Assembly (NCBI GenBank): GCA_963758025.1
Contig: CAVWUA010000004.1
Coordinates: 62,001-126,000 of the forward strand
Length of the DNA: 64,000 nt
From: CAVWUA01 sp963758025
GTDB taxonomy: Bacteria; Planctomycetota; Planctomycetia; Isosphaerales; Isosphaeraceae
Reading direction: 5' to 3'
Under the pieces are notes generated by a model, which was not told the origin of the DNA, did no database searches, and saw nothing but the letters and a program-made list of their open reading frames with translations. Numbering within the stretch: the stretch's first letter is position 1; the number at the start of each line of letters is the position of its first letter. Position numbers and translations under genes: made by a program. Positions 23,704 through 33,447 of this stretch are shown piece after piece.

Positions 23704-25191
23704 TCAACTGCCGATCCAGTCCTCGCGGAAGCTCTTGAACCAGCCAGCGAGCGGTTTGGGGCTGCCATCGGCGCGATACAGGCCCGCATGCGGATAGAGA
23801 TGGGGCTCGGCATCGGACGCCTGGAGCCAGTTGACCGAGCGCACGTAGGGCTTCGCCACGGCGAGGGCGACCCACCGCGAGGCCCAGTAGCGCTGCTGGG
23901 ACTCATCCGGCTGATTCGGCCATTGCGATTTCGCCAGTTCCACCTCCGCCGCCGCGTCGGGACTCGCCGAGGACGGCAGGGCCAGGGTCACGTGCAGCGG
24001 CAGGTTGACCAGCGCGTACAGGTCCAGCAAGCGGGACAGATCGAACAGATCGCGCATGTGGCTTCCGGGGGGGCTGAACCCCGGCGCGATCTCCAGACCG
24101 ATTCCCGTCAGCCCCAGCTCCGCGCGGGCCAGGGAGTCGGCCAGGTGCAGCGGACCGAGCTGGAACGGGCTGGTCGCCATGAACTCCCCCCAGGGGCGGT
24201 CGAAATCGACGACGAGCTGGGCGTTCGGGTCAGCATTCCGGGCCGTCTGGAGCGCCTTGGCCGCCAGCCGGATCTGCTGCTCTTCGGTCATGCCCAGGAT
24301 CTCGCTCGACCCGGGGCGGCCGACCAGGTGCCAGACCGCGATCTTCCCCCGGTAGCGGCTCAGGACCTGCCGCACCAGGTCCACGACCATCCCCTGAATC
24401 TCCTCGAAATCCCCCTGCCAGAGCCAGAGCCAGTCGGGCAAGGCGCCGGGGCGTAAATCCAGGAGCGGGCCGGCCGTCGCCGTCAGACGCTGTGAGCGGC
24501 ACCAGGCGAGCTGGGCGTCGAGTTCCTCCCAGCGGAACTTTCCCTCGGTCGGCGCGAGCGTCTTCCAGGAGCAGCCGATCCGGGCCGCGCTCAACCCGTC
24601 GCGCAGGGAGGCGGCCCAGGGCGCCTTCTTTGGCTCGCCGCTGAGTCCGCAGGAGAGCAACGTCGGTAATTTCCCGGCGTAATGCCGGCGCTTCTGAAGC
24701 ACCTGCAAGGTGTACGATTCGGCCAGGACCGCCGCGGCGCGAAAGGTGGCCGAGAGACTCGCCTGCGCGGCCTTGCCGGACTCCTCGGGCACATCCTGCG
24801 AGGTCGCCGCGCGAGCGAACGCCCGCTGGGCCTCGACGATCCAGCGGTTCAGGTCCTCGGGGGGTTGAAGCCCCATCAGAACCCAGTCGGAGAGCTGGTT
24901 ACGCACTTCGTTAAGCCGGCCCCGGGCCAGCTCGACGGCCAGGTCATACGGCTGGGCCCGCTCGGCCAGGGTCGCCGTCGCCACGAACGGAGCGCCGAAG
25001 CCCTCGACCGGCCACGGGACGTGCAGCCGGACGCTTTCGGGATTTTCTCGGGAACAGGTGAGAAGTCCCGGCTGGATCTCGATTCGCACCCGGGAGGGGG
25101 TTCGGTCGAGACCCGTCACATAGGCTTTGCTCAGGTCGGAGAACCGGCTCGCTAGGTCTGGCGGGGAAAAACGGAATTTCAAGACGCCCAT
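23704..25191 (-). CDS. GH10-like glycoside hydrolase-fold protein
   Basis: 495 residues from the ATG at 25191 (511 from an earlier start at 25239). The C-terminal half resembles the GH10 xylanase barrel: CSWKTLAPTEGKFRWEELDAQLAWCRSQ, then LDLRPGALPDWLWLW, then GKIAVWHLVGRPGSSE, then LTGIGLEIAPGF. In GH10 the acid/base glutamate sits in W-D-V-V-N-E; here the strand reads WHLVGRP, so that glutamate is missing. The nucleophile position may be the Glu in GLEIAP. The first 170 residues are a separate helical/beta domain that I do not recognise. There is no signal peptide. It may be a non-catalytic or altered relative. Confidence 0.6.
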   Translation of the reverse strand: MGVLKFRFSPPDLASRFSDLSKAYVTGLDRTPSRVRIEIQPGLLTCSRENPESVRLHVPWPVEGFGAPFVATATLAERAQPYDLAVELARGRLNEVRNQLSDWVLMGLQPPEDLNRWIVEAQRAFARAATSQDVPEESGKAAQASLSATFRAAAVLAESYTLQVLQKRRHYAGKLPTLLSCGLSGEPKKAPWAASLRDGLSAARIGCSWKTLAPTEGKFRWEELDAQLAWCRSQRLTATAGPLLDLRPGALPDWLWLWQGDFEEIQGMVVDLVRQVLSRYRGKIAVWHLVGRPGSSEILGMTEEQQIRLAAKALQTARNADPNAQLVVDFDRPWGEFMATSPFQLGPLHLADSLARAELGLTGIGLEIAPGFSPPGSHMRDLFDLSRLLDLYALVNLPLHVTLALPSSASPDAAAEVELAKSQWPNQPDESQQRYWASRWVALAVAKPYVRSVNWLQASDAEPHLYPHAGLYRADGSPKPLAGWFKSFREDWIGS

Positions 25192-25288
25192 TGACACTCG
25201 CCCCGAGCAAAGATTCAGTCCAGACGGGATGCCGGCCATCGGCTAGGAATGGATATCGCATTCATCGCGAACGCAAAGCAGTCGACGC

Positions 25289-26273
25289 TCAATGCCCCTG
25301 ATCCCGCCAGGCCTCGGGGTTCACGAGGTTCGGCGGACGTTGGCCCCGCAAAACCGCGAGAATATTCTCGGCCGCCAGACGCGACATCGCGGCACGGGTG
25401 GCGATGGTTGCGCTCCCCAGGTGGGGCAGCAACAACGTGTTCGGACAATCCGCCAGCCCTTCGGCCAGCCGCGGCTCGTCCTCGAAAACATCCAGCCCCG
25501 CGCCCGCGATCCGACGCGTCTTCAGCGCCTCCACCAGGGCCTGCTCATCGACCACCGGACCTCTTGCGGTATTAATAAGGTAACTTGTCGGCTTCATTCG
25601 GGCCAGTGCATTGGCGTCGATCAGGTGATGGGTTGCATCGGTCAGGGGGACGTGCAGGCTCACGAAATCGCTCTCGGCCAGCAAAACATCGAGCGAAACC
25701 GCCGTCGCCCCGAGCGCCTCCATCGCCGGGCTGGGACGCCGGCCGTGGTAGAGAACCGTCATGCGGAACCCGGCGGCGCGCTCGGCGACCGCCGTGGCGA
25801 TCCGTCCCGGCCCCACCAGGCCCAGGGTCGCCCCCGTCACGTCGCCGCCAAGCAGGTACAACGGCCCCCAGCCGGGATAGGCCCCGGACCGCATCGCGTG
25901 GTCCCCCTCGATCACCCGTCGAGCGACGCCGAGAAGCAAGGTCCAGGTCAGGTCGGCGGTTGCCTCGGTCAGGGTATCGGGCGTGTTCGTCACGAGCACG
26001 CCGCGCACGGGTCGCCTCCTCCACGTCGATGTTGTCATACCCGACCGCCATGTTGGCGAAGACCCGGCAGCGGGGCGCGGCTTCCATCACGCGGGCATCG
26101 ATCGTGTCGGTCAGGAGGCAAAGCACGGCATCGGCATCGGCCACCCCCGCGCACAACTCCTCCGGCGTGAGCGGCCGGTCGTGCGGGCTGATCGTCAACG
26201 ATTCCGCCGCCTCCGCCAGCATGCGCGGAGCCGGCTCGGGAATCGGTCGGGTGATGAAGATGTGTCCAGCCAT
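25289..26273 (-). CDS. D-2-hydroxyacid dehydrogenase (glyoxylate reductase-like); one frameshift
   Basis: About 327 residues, NAD(P)-dependent, reducing a 2-oxoacid. The start is the ATG at 26273 with GAGAGAGG before it. Seen: FANMAVGYDNIDVEEATR, then (after a shift near 26010) GVLVTNTPDTLTEATADLTWTLLL, a nucleotide loop GLVGPGRIATAVAERA, and the catalytic Arg, Glu and His in NTARGPVVDE, DVFEDEP and LPHLGSAT. The nucleotide loop has GPGRIA in place of the usual GxGxIG. It is close to glyoxylate/hydroxypyruvate reductases. It is divergent from the ICMT-like gene. Confidence 0.87.
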
Positions 26274-26595
26274 CGCCACCTCTCTCCCCGCGTTCGCTCG
26301 ACGCTCAGTCCCCTGTCATGATGGACTGATGTCCGAGGATAGCCGCGCCGGTCGTGATTGCCCACCCCGCATTGCGAACGGGAGAGGTTGGACAGCGACG
26401 AATCCTGTCCTAGAGTCCCTTGAGAGGGCGAAAAAACCCGGCCCCACGATGATGCCGATACCTCGCTGTTGCCCTCGCGGTAATCAATTCTCAACACGCC
26501 CTGCTCGGTGGTCTGATCTGGAACCGCCGGAAGAAGCCCGCCCCGACCGGACTCGCGGACGCTCACACGCTCGACAGACGCTCAGGACCCGATCC
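26274..26595. other. Divergent intergenic region
   Basis: 322 bases between two genes that point away from each other. Promoters for both must be here, but I cannot pick out a convincing -35/-10 pair. No gene, repeat or stable hairpin stands out. Confidence 0.3.
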
Positions 26596-27249
26596 ATGAC
26601 CCTCATCGAGATTCCGAAACTTAAGGCGGACGAACCCGCGCAACGGCACGGGCGGATCGTCTGGGAGATCACCGGAAACATCCTGCTCTCGGTGTTCTTC
26701 CTGCAATTCGTCGTCATCAACATGAACGCTTTCCAGAAAACGTTCCAGATCAGCACCCTGCTCCTGATCGCCAAGGTCTCCACGGACGTTGTCTTCTACC
26801 TGATCCGCCGAATGCCAAAAGAAGTCTCGATGTCGTTGTACGACTGGCTGGTCGGGCTGGCGGGAACGTTCCTGGCCGTGTTCTTCCGGCCCGAACCGTA
26901 CGGCCAGGACCTCCCGCTCGGCCAGTGTCTTCAGGTGGTCGGAATGCTCCTGCAAATTGCCTCCATGCTCTCGCTGAACCGGAGCATCGGCATCGTCGCG
27001 GCCAACCGAGGCATCAAGACCGGCGGAATGTACCGCTTTGTGCGGCATCCGCTCTATCTGAGTTACGTGATCGCCTTCGCCGGATACGTCATGAACCACG
27101 TCAGCGTCTATAACCTGAGCATCTACACCGCACTTATCCTGCTCTACGTGCTGCGGTTGCTCGCCGAGGAACGGTTCCTGATGCGGGCCCCCGACTATCA
27201 GGAATTCGCTCGCCGCACGCGCTGGCGGATCATTCCTTTCGTGTTTTGA
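26596..27249 (+). CDS. Isoprenylcysteine carboxyl methyltransferase-like membrane protein
   Basis: 217 residues, with about five hydrophobic segments. The family signature is at the C-terminal end: GGMYRFVRHPLYLSYVIAFAG with the SAM-contacting RHPLY, then LAEERFL and DYQEFARRTRWRIIPFVF. Bacterial members methylate lipids or small hydrophobic acids rather than prenylated proteins; the substrate is unknown. The open frame extends far upstream, but the ATG at 26596 starts the first membrane-like sequence. The last 20 bases overlap the end of the redoxin gene on the other strand. Confidence 0.8.
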   Translation: MTLIEIPKLKADEPAQRHGRIVWEITGNILLSVFFLQFVVINMNAFQKTFQISTLLLIAKVSTDVVFYLIRRMPKEVSMSLYDWLVGLAGTFLAVFFRPEPYGQDLPLGQCLQVVGMLLQIASMLSLNRSIGIVAANRGIKTGGMYRFVRHPLYLSYVIAFAGYVMNHVSVYNLSIYTALILLYVLRLLAEERFLMRAPDYQEFARRTRWRIIPFVF

Positions 27250-27814
27250 CGCCGTCCTCCAGCAAACGGATCGCCTTGAGAATTTCGTCGGACGAGGCCC
27301 GGTCACCGTGCGATTCGCTGATCTTGGAATAGCGGACGACACCGTCTCCGCCGATCACGAAGGTGGCCGGATACGCCGTCTCTCGGGGGGCCTCCCAGCG
27401 CAGTCCGTAGGCATTCGTGAAGGTGTACGCCGGATCCAGCAGGAGCGTGAAGTGCTCCGGCAGGGTCTGGCCCCCGAGAAACTCCTCGGCACGCTCCTGA
27501 AGCTGGTCTGACGGGCCGGGATAGACGAGCAAGACGCGGGCTTCGGCCTGCGCGAGCTGATCGGCGCGGCGAAGCAAATCCCCGACCTGTCGCGTGCAGA
27601 TCGGGCATTGATAGCCCGGATAACCCCGAAGCACGACCAGAACCACTGGCCCCTCGGCGGTCGCCTCGGCGAGCGAGCATTCCTTGCCGTCGATCGCATT
27701 GAGATGGAAGGCGGGCGCCTTCGTTCCGATGGCGGGCGGGCCATCCGACTTCGCCCGCGCCGCGAGAGCCAGCAGGATCAGGGGGGACAGCATCGTCGGC
27801 AAGAGTTTCCGCAT
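27230..27814 (-). CDS. Exported redoxin (AhpC/TSA-like)
   Basis: 194 residues with a signal peptide (MRKLLPTMLSPLILLALAARA). The thioredoxin fold has VVLVVLRGYPGYQCPICTRQVGDLL, where the CPIC pair fits peroxiredoxin-like proteins, followed by VLLVYPGPSD and ATFVIGGDGVVRYSKI. It probably reduces peroxides or disulfides outside the cytoplasmic membrane. GGAGGT stands just before the ATG. It is divergent from the SDR gene and overlaps the ICMT-like gene tail to tail. Confidence 0.82.
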   Translation of the reverse strand: MRKLLPTMLSPLILLALAARAKSDGPPAIGTKAPAFHLNAIDGKECSLAEATAEGPVVLVVLRGYPGYQCPICTRQVGDLLRRADQLAQAEARVLLVYPGPSDQLQERAEEFLGGQTLPEHFTLLLDPAYTFTNAYGLRWEAPRETAYPATFVIGGDGVVRYSKISESHGDRASSDEILKAIRLLEDGVKTRKE

Positions 27815-28051
27815 GGGGACCTCCTCGTTTGTGGGGATTCTCCGTCGGATCGTGGCGTCATCATAACCGCGATTCGGCGAAGCAACACCCTGATCGCCCC
27901 GGGAATTTCGAGGACGGCCCACCGCACGTTCCGGCACACGACGATCCTCGCCCGCGCGCTGCGCGGCACGCGATCTGCGGCGTTTGCGCGGCAACGTCGC
28001 CTCGCGCGACACCGCCCAACGTTCCGGGATCTTTTGAGGATCGAACGCGCC

Positions 28052-29068
28052 ATGAAGACACGAGACAAGATACTGATCGGCCTGGCCGCGACCGCCGGCG
28101 CGACCTGGGGATTGCGGGCGTGGCTCCGGAGCCGGCGGCGGATCACGCTGGCGGATCGCGTGGTGGTGATTACCGGGGCCAGCTCGGGACACGGCTTCAT
28201 CGTCGCGCAGCAGGCCGCCGAGCATGGGGCGAAACTGGTTCTGGCCGCCCGGGACGTACAGGCTCTCCGCCAGGCCGAGGCCGAGCTACGGGTCCTCGGC
28301 GCTCGGGACGTCCTGATCGTGCCGACCGACGTCTCCGAGCGGGAGCAGGCCGAGGCCCTCATCACCCGGACCATCGAACGCTTCGGCCGGATCGACGTGC
28401 TGGTCAATAACGCCGGAATCATCAGCGTCGGCCCTCTGGAAACGATGACCGTCGAGGACTTCCGGCGCGTTCTGGCGACGAACTTCTGGGGGGCCGTCTA
28501 TACGAGCCTCGCCGCCCTGCCCTACATGCGCGCCCAGCAATTCGGCCGGATCGCCAACGTCAGCTCGCTCGGCGGCAAGGTCGCCGCGCCTCACCTGCTC
28601 CCCTACACCACCAGCAAGTTTGCCCTGACCGGGTTCACCGAGGGCCTGAGGGCCGAGGCCGCCCGCGACAACATCCTCATCACCGGCATCTACCCCGGCA
28701 CGATGCGGACCGGCGGGCACACCCACGCCTGGTTCAAGGGGGACAAGGAAGCCGAGTACACCTGGTTCGCCCTGTCGGACACCACGCCCGTCGTCTCCGT
28801 CTCGGCCCACAAGACGGCACGGAAACTCTGGCAGGCTGTCTGCGACGGCGAGCCCGAGGTCGTCGTCGGCTGGACGGCCAAGGCCGCCGTGCTCTTCCAC
28901 GATCTCTTCCCCGAGTGGAACGCCGAGCTGCTCGCCCTGGCCGATCGCCTGCTCCCCGCCCCCACGGACGTCCAGGCCCCGGCCGTGCAGGGCCAGAACC
29001 TGCAAGGTACCGCTCCCGACCTGCTCAACCGGGCGGTGCCTCCCTCGGCCCGACCGGGATTGTCCTGA
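28052..29068 (+). CDS. Membrane-anchored short-chain dehydrogenase/reductase
   Basis: 338 residues. A hydrophobic N-terminus (about residues 7-22) precedes a classical SDR core: VVVITGASSGHGFIVAQQA (usual GxxxGxG with His for Ile), NNAG, the catalytic Ser in ANVSSLGG and YTTSK with Tyr and Lys. The tail beyond residue 240 is longer than a minimal SDR and ends proline/alanine rich. NAD(P)H-dependent reduction or oxidation of an unknown alcohol or ketone is expected. A GAGGA stretch lies 14 bases before the ATG. The next gene, a hydroxyacid dehydrogenase, starts 125 bases further on. Confidence 0.83.
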   Translation: MKTRDKILIGLAATAGATWGLRAWLRSRRRITLADRVVVITGASSGHGFIVAQQAAEHGAKLVLAARDVQALRQAEAELRVLGARDVLIVPTDVSEREQAEALITRTIERFGRIDVLVNNAGIISVGPLETMTVEDFRRVLATNFWGAVYTSLAALPYMRAQQFGRIANVSSLGGKVAAPHLLPYTTSKFALTGFTEGLRAEAARDNILITGIYPGTMRTGGHTHAWFKGDKEAEYTWFALSDTTPVVSVSAHKTARKLWQAVCDGEPEVVVGWTAKAAVLFHDLFPEWNAELLALADRLLPAPTDVQAPAVQGQNLQGTAPDLLNRAVPPSARPGLS

Positions 29069-29193
29069 GATGCCGGAACATTCCCGGCACCGCATGGTGG
29101 ACCGCCACGCCGTAACGGGTTATGACTGTAGGCTCGTGGTTGCCGGAAGGTCCGCGACCCGCTCATATCCCTTGGTTCCTGGCCTCAACGACC

Positions 29194-30192
29194 ATGCCCA
29201 ACGTCCTGATCGCACCGGCACCGTTACGGAACAAGCCCGGCCCCTTTCGCGACCTCCTGCGGAACGCCGGGTTCAAGACGATCGATCCGGCGGGTTCGCC
29301 GCAAACCGACGGCTCGGACCTGCTGCCCCACCTGCCGAAGGCCGACGCCATGCTCGCCGGTGGCGAGCCGATGACCGACGCCATGATGGACCAGGCCCCG
29401 GCACTCCGGGTCATCGCCCGTACCGGGGTCGGTTATGACGCCGTGGATGTGGACGCCGCGACGCGCCGGAAGATCGCCGTGGCGATCACCCCCGGCACCA
29501 ACCACGACAGCGTCGCCGAGCACACGTTCGCCCTGATCCTGGCCCTGGCCCGCAACATCGTCGTCAACGACCAGATCATCAAGAAGCTCGGAGGTTGGGA
29601 CCGCACGCTGGTCCGACCGCTCCGGGGCTCCACCCTGGGCGTGGTCGGCCTCGGCCGCATCGGCAAGACTGTCGCGCTCCGGGGCCTGGACTTCGGCATG
29701 CCCGTGATCGCCTACGACACGATTCCCGAGGGGGACTTCGAGGCCAAGCACGGCATCCGTCGCGTCGATCTCGACACGCTCCTGGCCGAGTCGGACGTGG
29801 TCAGCCTGCATCTCCCCTTGATGCCCGAGACTCGCGGCCTGTTCCACAAGGAGACCTTCGCCCGCATGAAGCGCGGGGCCTTGCTGGTCAATACGGCGCG
29901 CGGGGGCCTGGTCGTCGAGGACGACCTGCGCGAGAGCCTGCTCTCGGGCCAGCTCGCCGGCGCGGGCCTGGACGTGCTCCAACACGAGCCGCCCGACAGC
30001 GACGATCCACTCCTGGGCCTGCCGAACGTGATCATCAGCCCGCACATCGCCGGCATCGACACCAAGGCGATGGCCGACATGGCCACCCTCGCCGCCCAGA
30101 CCATCGTCGATCTCTTCGAAGGCCGCTGGCCCGACGAGTGCGTCGTCAACCGCGAGCTACGCGACGGGTGGAACTGGACGGTTGAATCCTGA
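29194..30192 (+). CDS. D-2-hydroxyacid dehydrogenase (phosphoglycerate dehydrogenase-like)
   Basis: 332 residues, intact. Seen: VIARTGVGYDAVDVDAATR, the NAD loop GVVGLGRIGKTVALRG, and the catalytic Arg in NTARGGLVVED, Glu in LQHEPP and His in SPHIAGID. It lacks the C-terminal ACT/regulatory domain of full SerA, so serine feedback is unlikely. Phosphoglycerate or another 2-hydroxyacid could be the substrate. The ATG at 29194 begins MPNVLIAPAPLR and matches the family start; the earlier in-frame start adds unrelated residues. Confidence 0.85.
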   Translation: MPNVLIAPAPLRNKPGPFRDLLRNAGFKTIDPAGSPQTDGSDLLPHLPKADAMLAGGEPMTDAMMDQAPALRVIARTGVGYDAVDVDAATRRKIAVAITPGTNHDSVAEHTFALILALARNIVVNDQIIKKLGGWDRTLVRPLRGSTLGVVGLGRIGKTVALRGLDFGMPVIAYDTIPEGDFEAKHGIRRVDLDTLLAESDVVSLHLPLMPETRGLFHKETFARMKRGALLVNTARGGLVVEDDLRESLLSGQLAGAGLDVLQHEPPDSDDPLLGLPNVIISPHIAGIDTKAMADMATLAAQTIVDLFEGRWPDECVVNRELRDGWNWTVES

Positions 30193-30284
30193 TCGATGCG
30201 CGGCGGCAGACTCACTGGATCGAGTCCGCGGAGATGTATGCCGTGGCTACGGTCGATCGGTGGTCTTTCGGGAGAGATCGAACC

Positions 30285-30688
30285 ATGAAGCGTCTAGCGC
30301 TGAGCCTGGCCATCGCCCCCGTGCTCCTGGCTACAGGGGCTTTCTCGGCGGCCCAGGGGCCGGCGAATGAAGACGCCCGCATTGGTGGTGTTGTCGTCGA
30401 AGCTCGCATTCTCGTGAAGCAGCTTGAGGCTCAGGTCGAGTCTCAGCGGGCCGCGCTGAGACAGACCGAGGCAAACTTGGAGCAGGCCCGAGCCCTCCTA
30501 ACCGCCCTGGAAGGTGGAACCCCAAGCGAAACGAAAAGAGCCGACCTGCGCGCGCCGCGGAGAGACTGGAACAGCAACTTGAAAAAGCCAGGCGACTCGT
30601 GCGTTCGGACAGCGACCCGGCCGTCATTCATCTGACCCGGAAACTGGCCTCGATTCGCGAGACGCTCAAGAAGCTGGAATCCGAGTGA
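30285..30688 (+). CDS. Small exported coiled-coil protein; one frameshift
   Basis: About 134 residues. A signal peptide (MKRLALSLAIAPVLLATGAFSAAQ) is followed by a coiled coil rich in Q, E, A and L (VKQLEAQVESQRAALRQTEANLEQARALL). A shift near 30545 then leads into AAERLEQQLEKARRLV and IHLTRKLASIRETLKKLESE, which continues the same heptad style. The continuity of the coil across the break argues that the gene is whole. A GGAGAG site precedes the ATG. Periplasmic, function unknown. Confidence 0.68.
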
Positions 30689-30799
30689 TCGATTGATGAT
30701 CCCTGAGTGGCATGGCCGTCAGCCGCGCGACTCCGGGAGGATTTTCTCAATCACGATCCGGAGAACGTAGACTTTCCTCAGATGACCCGCGCAGCCAAA

Positions 30800-30831
30800 G
30801 ACGCACCAGGAGGAATGACCTCCGGTGCGTC
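30800..30831. terminator. Hairpin between convergent genes
   Basis: GACGCACC pairs with GGTGCGTC, and GGAGG pairs with CCTCC inside it, around the loop AATGA with one bulged A. It lies between the convergent coiled-coil and iscA genes, so it probably ends transcription from both sides. The outer arm shares GGTGCGTC with the palindromic repeats near 54.9 kb. Confidence 0.55.
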
Positions 30832-30878
30832 CGAGGATGGGATTCGGGGTCAAGACCCGTGTCGGTTCAGACGACGGC

Positions 30879-31209
30879 TCAGACCTGGAACGAGCTGCCG
30901 CAGCCGCAGGACTTGACGACGTTCGGGTTATTGAAGACGAACCCGCGCTTCTCCAGGCCGTCGTAGAAGTCGATGACGGTGCCGTCGAGGTAGGGGTCGA
31001 ACTTCTTGTCCATGGCGAGCTTGACGCCGTGGAACTCGGCGATGCGGTCGCGCTCGGAGGTTTCGGTGTCCCAGTTCAGGCTGTAGGAGAATCCGCTGCA
31101 GCCGCCGCCCTGGTACGCCGATGCGGATGACGGTTTCCTCGGGCGAGCCCTGATCTTCCATGATCTTCTTGATTTCTTTGGCCGCGTTCTCGCTGAGGGT
31201 CACACCCAT
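30879..31209 (-). CDS. iscA: A-type iron-sulfur carrier protein (IscA/ErpA family); one frameshift
   Basis: About 110 residues. It starts MGVTLSENAAKEIKKIMEDQG. After a shift near 31120 it reads GGGCSGFSYSLNWD and ends NPNVVKSCGCGSSFQV. The three cluster ligands are the Cys of GCSGF and the two of SCGCG. It carries or delivers Fe-S clusters. It lies 50 bases downstream of the cysteine desulfurase on the same strand. No IscU or NifU scaffold is seen in the window. The heavy demand for Fe-S clusters from NifJ and the Hox proteins makes this pair relevant to the fermentative operon. Confidence 0.85.
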
Positions 31210-31259
31210 GGGATCGACTCTCCTCTTCTATCTAAAGGAACGTCCGGTCACGGAAACGG

Positions 31260-32502
31260 TCACCGGATGGGGTCAGGAACATGGTACACGCAGGTCAAGC
31301 GAACATCAAGCAGCTGGTGGTCGCCGGCTGGCTTTCCGCGCTGCGCCCGGAGCCGGCCCACCGCGTCGGCGACGGCGCCGATCGGCGAAATCGATCTCCT
31401 CGGCGGTCGTGAACCGGCCGAGGCCGAACCGCAGGCTGGCGCGGGCCAGGTCCTCGCTCGACGCCCATGGCCCGCAGGACGTGGCTCGGCTCGGGCTGAG
31501 CCGACGTGCAGGCCGAGCCGGAGCTGACCGCCACATCACGCATGGCCATCATCAGGGCCTCGCCTTCGACGCCCGAGAAACTCAGGTTGAGGTTCCCGGG
31601 GAGCCGCCGCGTCGGGTGGCCGTTCAGGTGGAGCCCGTCCAGCCGCTCGGCGAGTCCCGCGAAGAGGCGATCCCGCAGCCCTTGAATACGCTCGGACTCC
31701 GCCTCGCGTTCGCGCCCGGCGATCTCGGCCGCCAGGCCCAGGCCGACGATCAGCGGGACGGGCAGGGTCCCGCTCCGCAGTCCGCGCTCGTGCCCGCCGC
31801 CGTCGAACAGCGGGGACCAGCCGGACCTGCGGGTCGCGCCGGCGGACGTACAACGCGCCGATCCCCTTGGGGCCATAGAACTTATGGGCGGAGAGGCTGA
31901 GCAGGTCGATCTGGTCGTCCTGGACGTCCAGCGGGACTTTGCCGACGGCCTGGGTGGCGTCGGTGTGGAAGAGGATGCCTCGGTCGTGGCAGAGCCGGCC
32001 GATCTCGCCGATCGGGTTGAGCGTGCCGACCTCGTTGTTCGCGGCCATGATCGAGACGAGGACCGTGCGGTCGGTCAGCGCGGCCTCGACCGCCTCGGCC
32101 GAGATCAGGCCGGTCGGGTCGGGCGGCAGGATGGTCACATTCCAGCCGTCCTCGCGGGCGAGCCGTTTCAGGGGGTCGAGCACGGCCTTGTGCTCGACCG
32201 CCGCCGTGACGACGTGGTTCCCCTTCCGCTTCAGGGCGGGCAAGGCCCCTTTCAGGGCGAGGTTGTTCGCCTCGGTCGCGCCCGAGGTGAAGACGATCTC
32301 CTTGGGCTCCGCCCCGATCAGCCGGGCCACCTGCTCGCGCGCCGCATCGACGGCCTCGGCGGCCTCCCAGCCGAAGCGGTGGGCGACGCTGGCGGCGTTG
32401 CCGTAGCGCTCGGTGAAGATAGGGCAGCATCGCCTCGACGACGCGAGGGTCGGTCCGGGTCGTCGCGTGATTGTCCAGGTAGATCGGCAGGTTCGGCACC
32501 AA
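31260..32502 (-). CDS. iscS: Cysteine desulfurase (IscS/NifS type); frameshifted
   Basis: About 410 residues, PLP-dependent; takes sulfur from cysteine as an enzyme persulfide for Fe-S clusters. It starts IYLDNHATTRTDPRVVEAMLPY. Seen: FTSGATEANNLALKG, the histidine of AVEHKAVLD, LSAHKFYGPKGIGALYVRR with the PLP lysine, LRSGTLPVPLIVG and the active cysteine in VSSGSACTSAQPEPS. Four shifts (about 32420, 31840, 31465 and 31375) break it. After the last one the frame runs to the TGA at 31260-31262. It is followed by iscA and divergent from the methyltransferase gene. Confidence 0.88.
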
Positions 32503-32711
32503 TCATCTCGTTTCTGCAAGAATCCTGCTAGGACGGTTTTCTGCCTGTCGAAACGACGCTCCATTTTACCCGAAATCGGTGTCATTTCAAAGGTTGGCAT
32601 CTCCAGGCACGGGTTTGGCCGCGGGACGGATCGGCGTTGCGGAAATCGGCGGGATCGGGTAAGTCTCTGCACGATCACCTGGGAGCCGTTTGGGCGCAAG
32701 GAGGCCACCCG

Positions 32712-33424
32712 ATGGCATACGACAAGCAGCAGGCGACCCACGAATTCACGCGCTGGAGCGAGAACTACGACCGCAGCATCCTGCAATGGCTCCTGTTCGG
32801 TCCATCGCACCGGACCATCTTGAAACGCATCGCCGAGCGGTTCGGGGACCGTCCTTTGACGGTTCTGGACGTCGGGTGCGGCACCGGGGTCTTCGCGGGC
32901 GCATCCGCGAGGCGCTGCCGAGGGCGAATATCGTCGGGGTGGACCTCGTGGCGGGGATGCTCACCAGGGGGAACGAGCGCTGGGCGCGGTACGCCGATCG
33001 CGTCGTCCCGGTGCAAGGGGACAGCGAGCGCCTGCCGTTCGCCACGGGCAGCTTCGACGTGGTGACGTGCGCCAACAGTTTCCACCATTACCCGCACCAG
33101 GACCGCGCGGTGGCCGAGATGCACCGGGTCTTGCGGCCTGGTGGGCGGCTGATGCTGGTCGATGGCTACCGGGATGCCCCCTGGGGCTGGTTCATTTATG
33201 ATGTCTGCGTGGCGGGCGTCGAGGGAGACGTGCATCACGCCTCGCGCCGGCGGTTCCGCGAGCTGTTCGCCCTGGCGGGGTTCTCGGAACTGCTCCAGAC
33301 GGTCCACCGAGGCCCCGCGCCGTATGTTCTCAACGAGGCCGTCAAGCCGTTGCGGATCGTCCGACCGCCGCACGTGCTCTCGGCCGGGCGTCGAGACCTC
33401 AACACGGTGGTCGACCAATCGTGA
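32712..33424 (+). CDS. Class I SAM-dependent methyltransferase (UbiE-like); one frameshift
   Basis: About 237 residues from an ATG with AAGGAGG before it. It starts with FTRWSENYDRSILQ, typical of the UbiE/COQ5 neighbourhood, followed by the SAM motif VLDVGCGTGVFA. After one missing base near 32900 it reads ALPRANIVGVDL, LPFATGSFDVVTCANSFHHYP and VLRPGGRLMLVDGY. The substrate is unknown; small-molecule or quinone-type methylation is possible. The GGDEF gene follows 23 bases later in the same direction, perhaps co-transcribed. Confidence 0.8.
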
Positions 33425-33447
33425 AGTCCTTCTGAGGTGATCGGACG

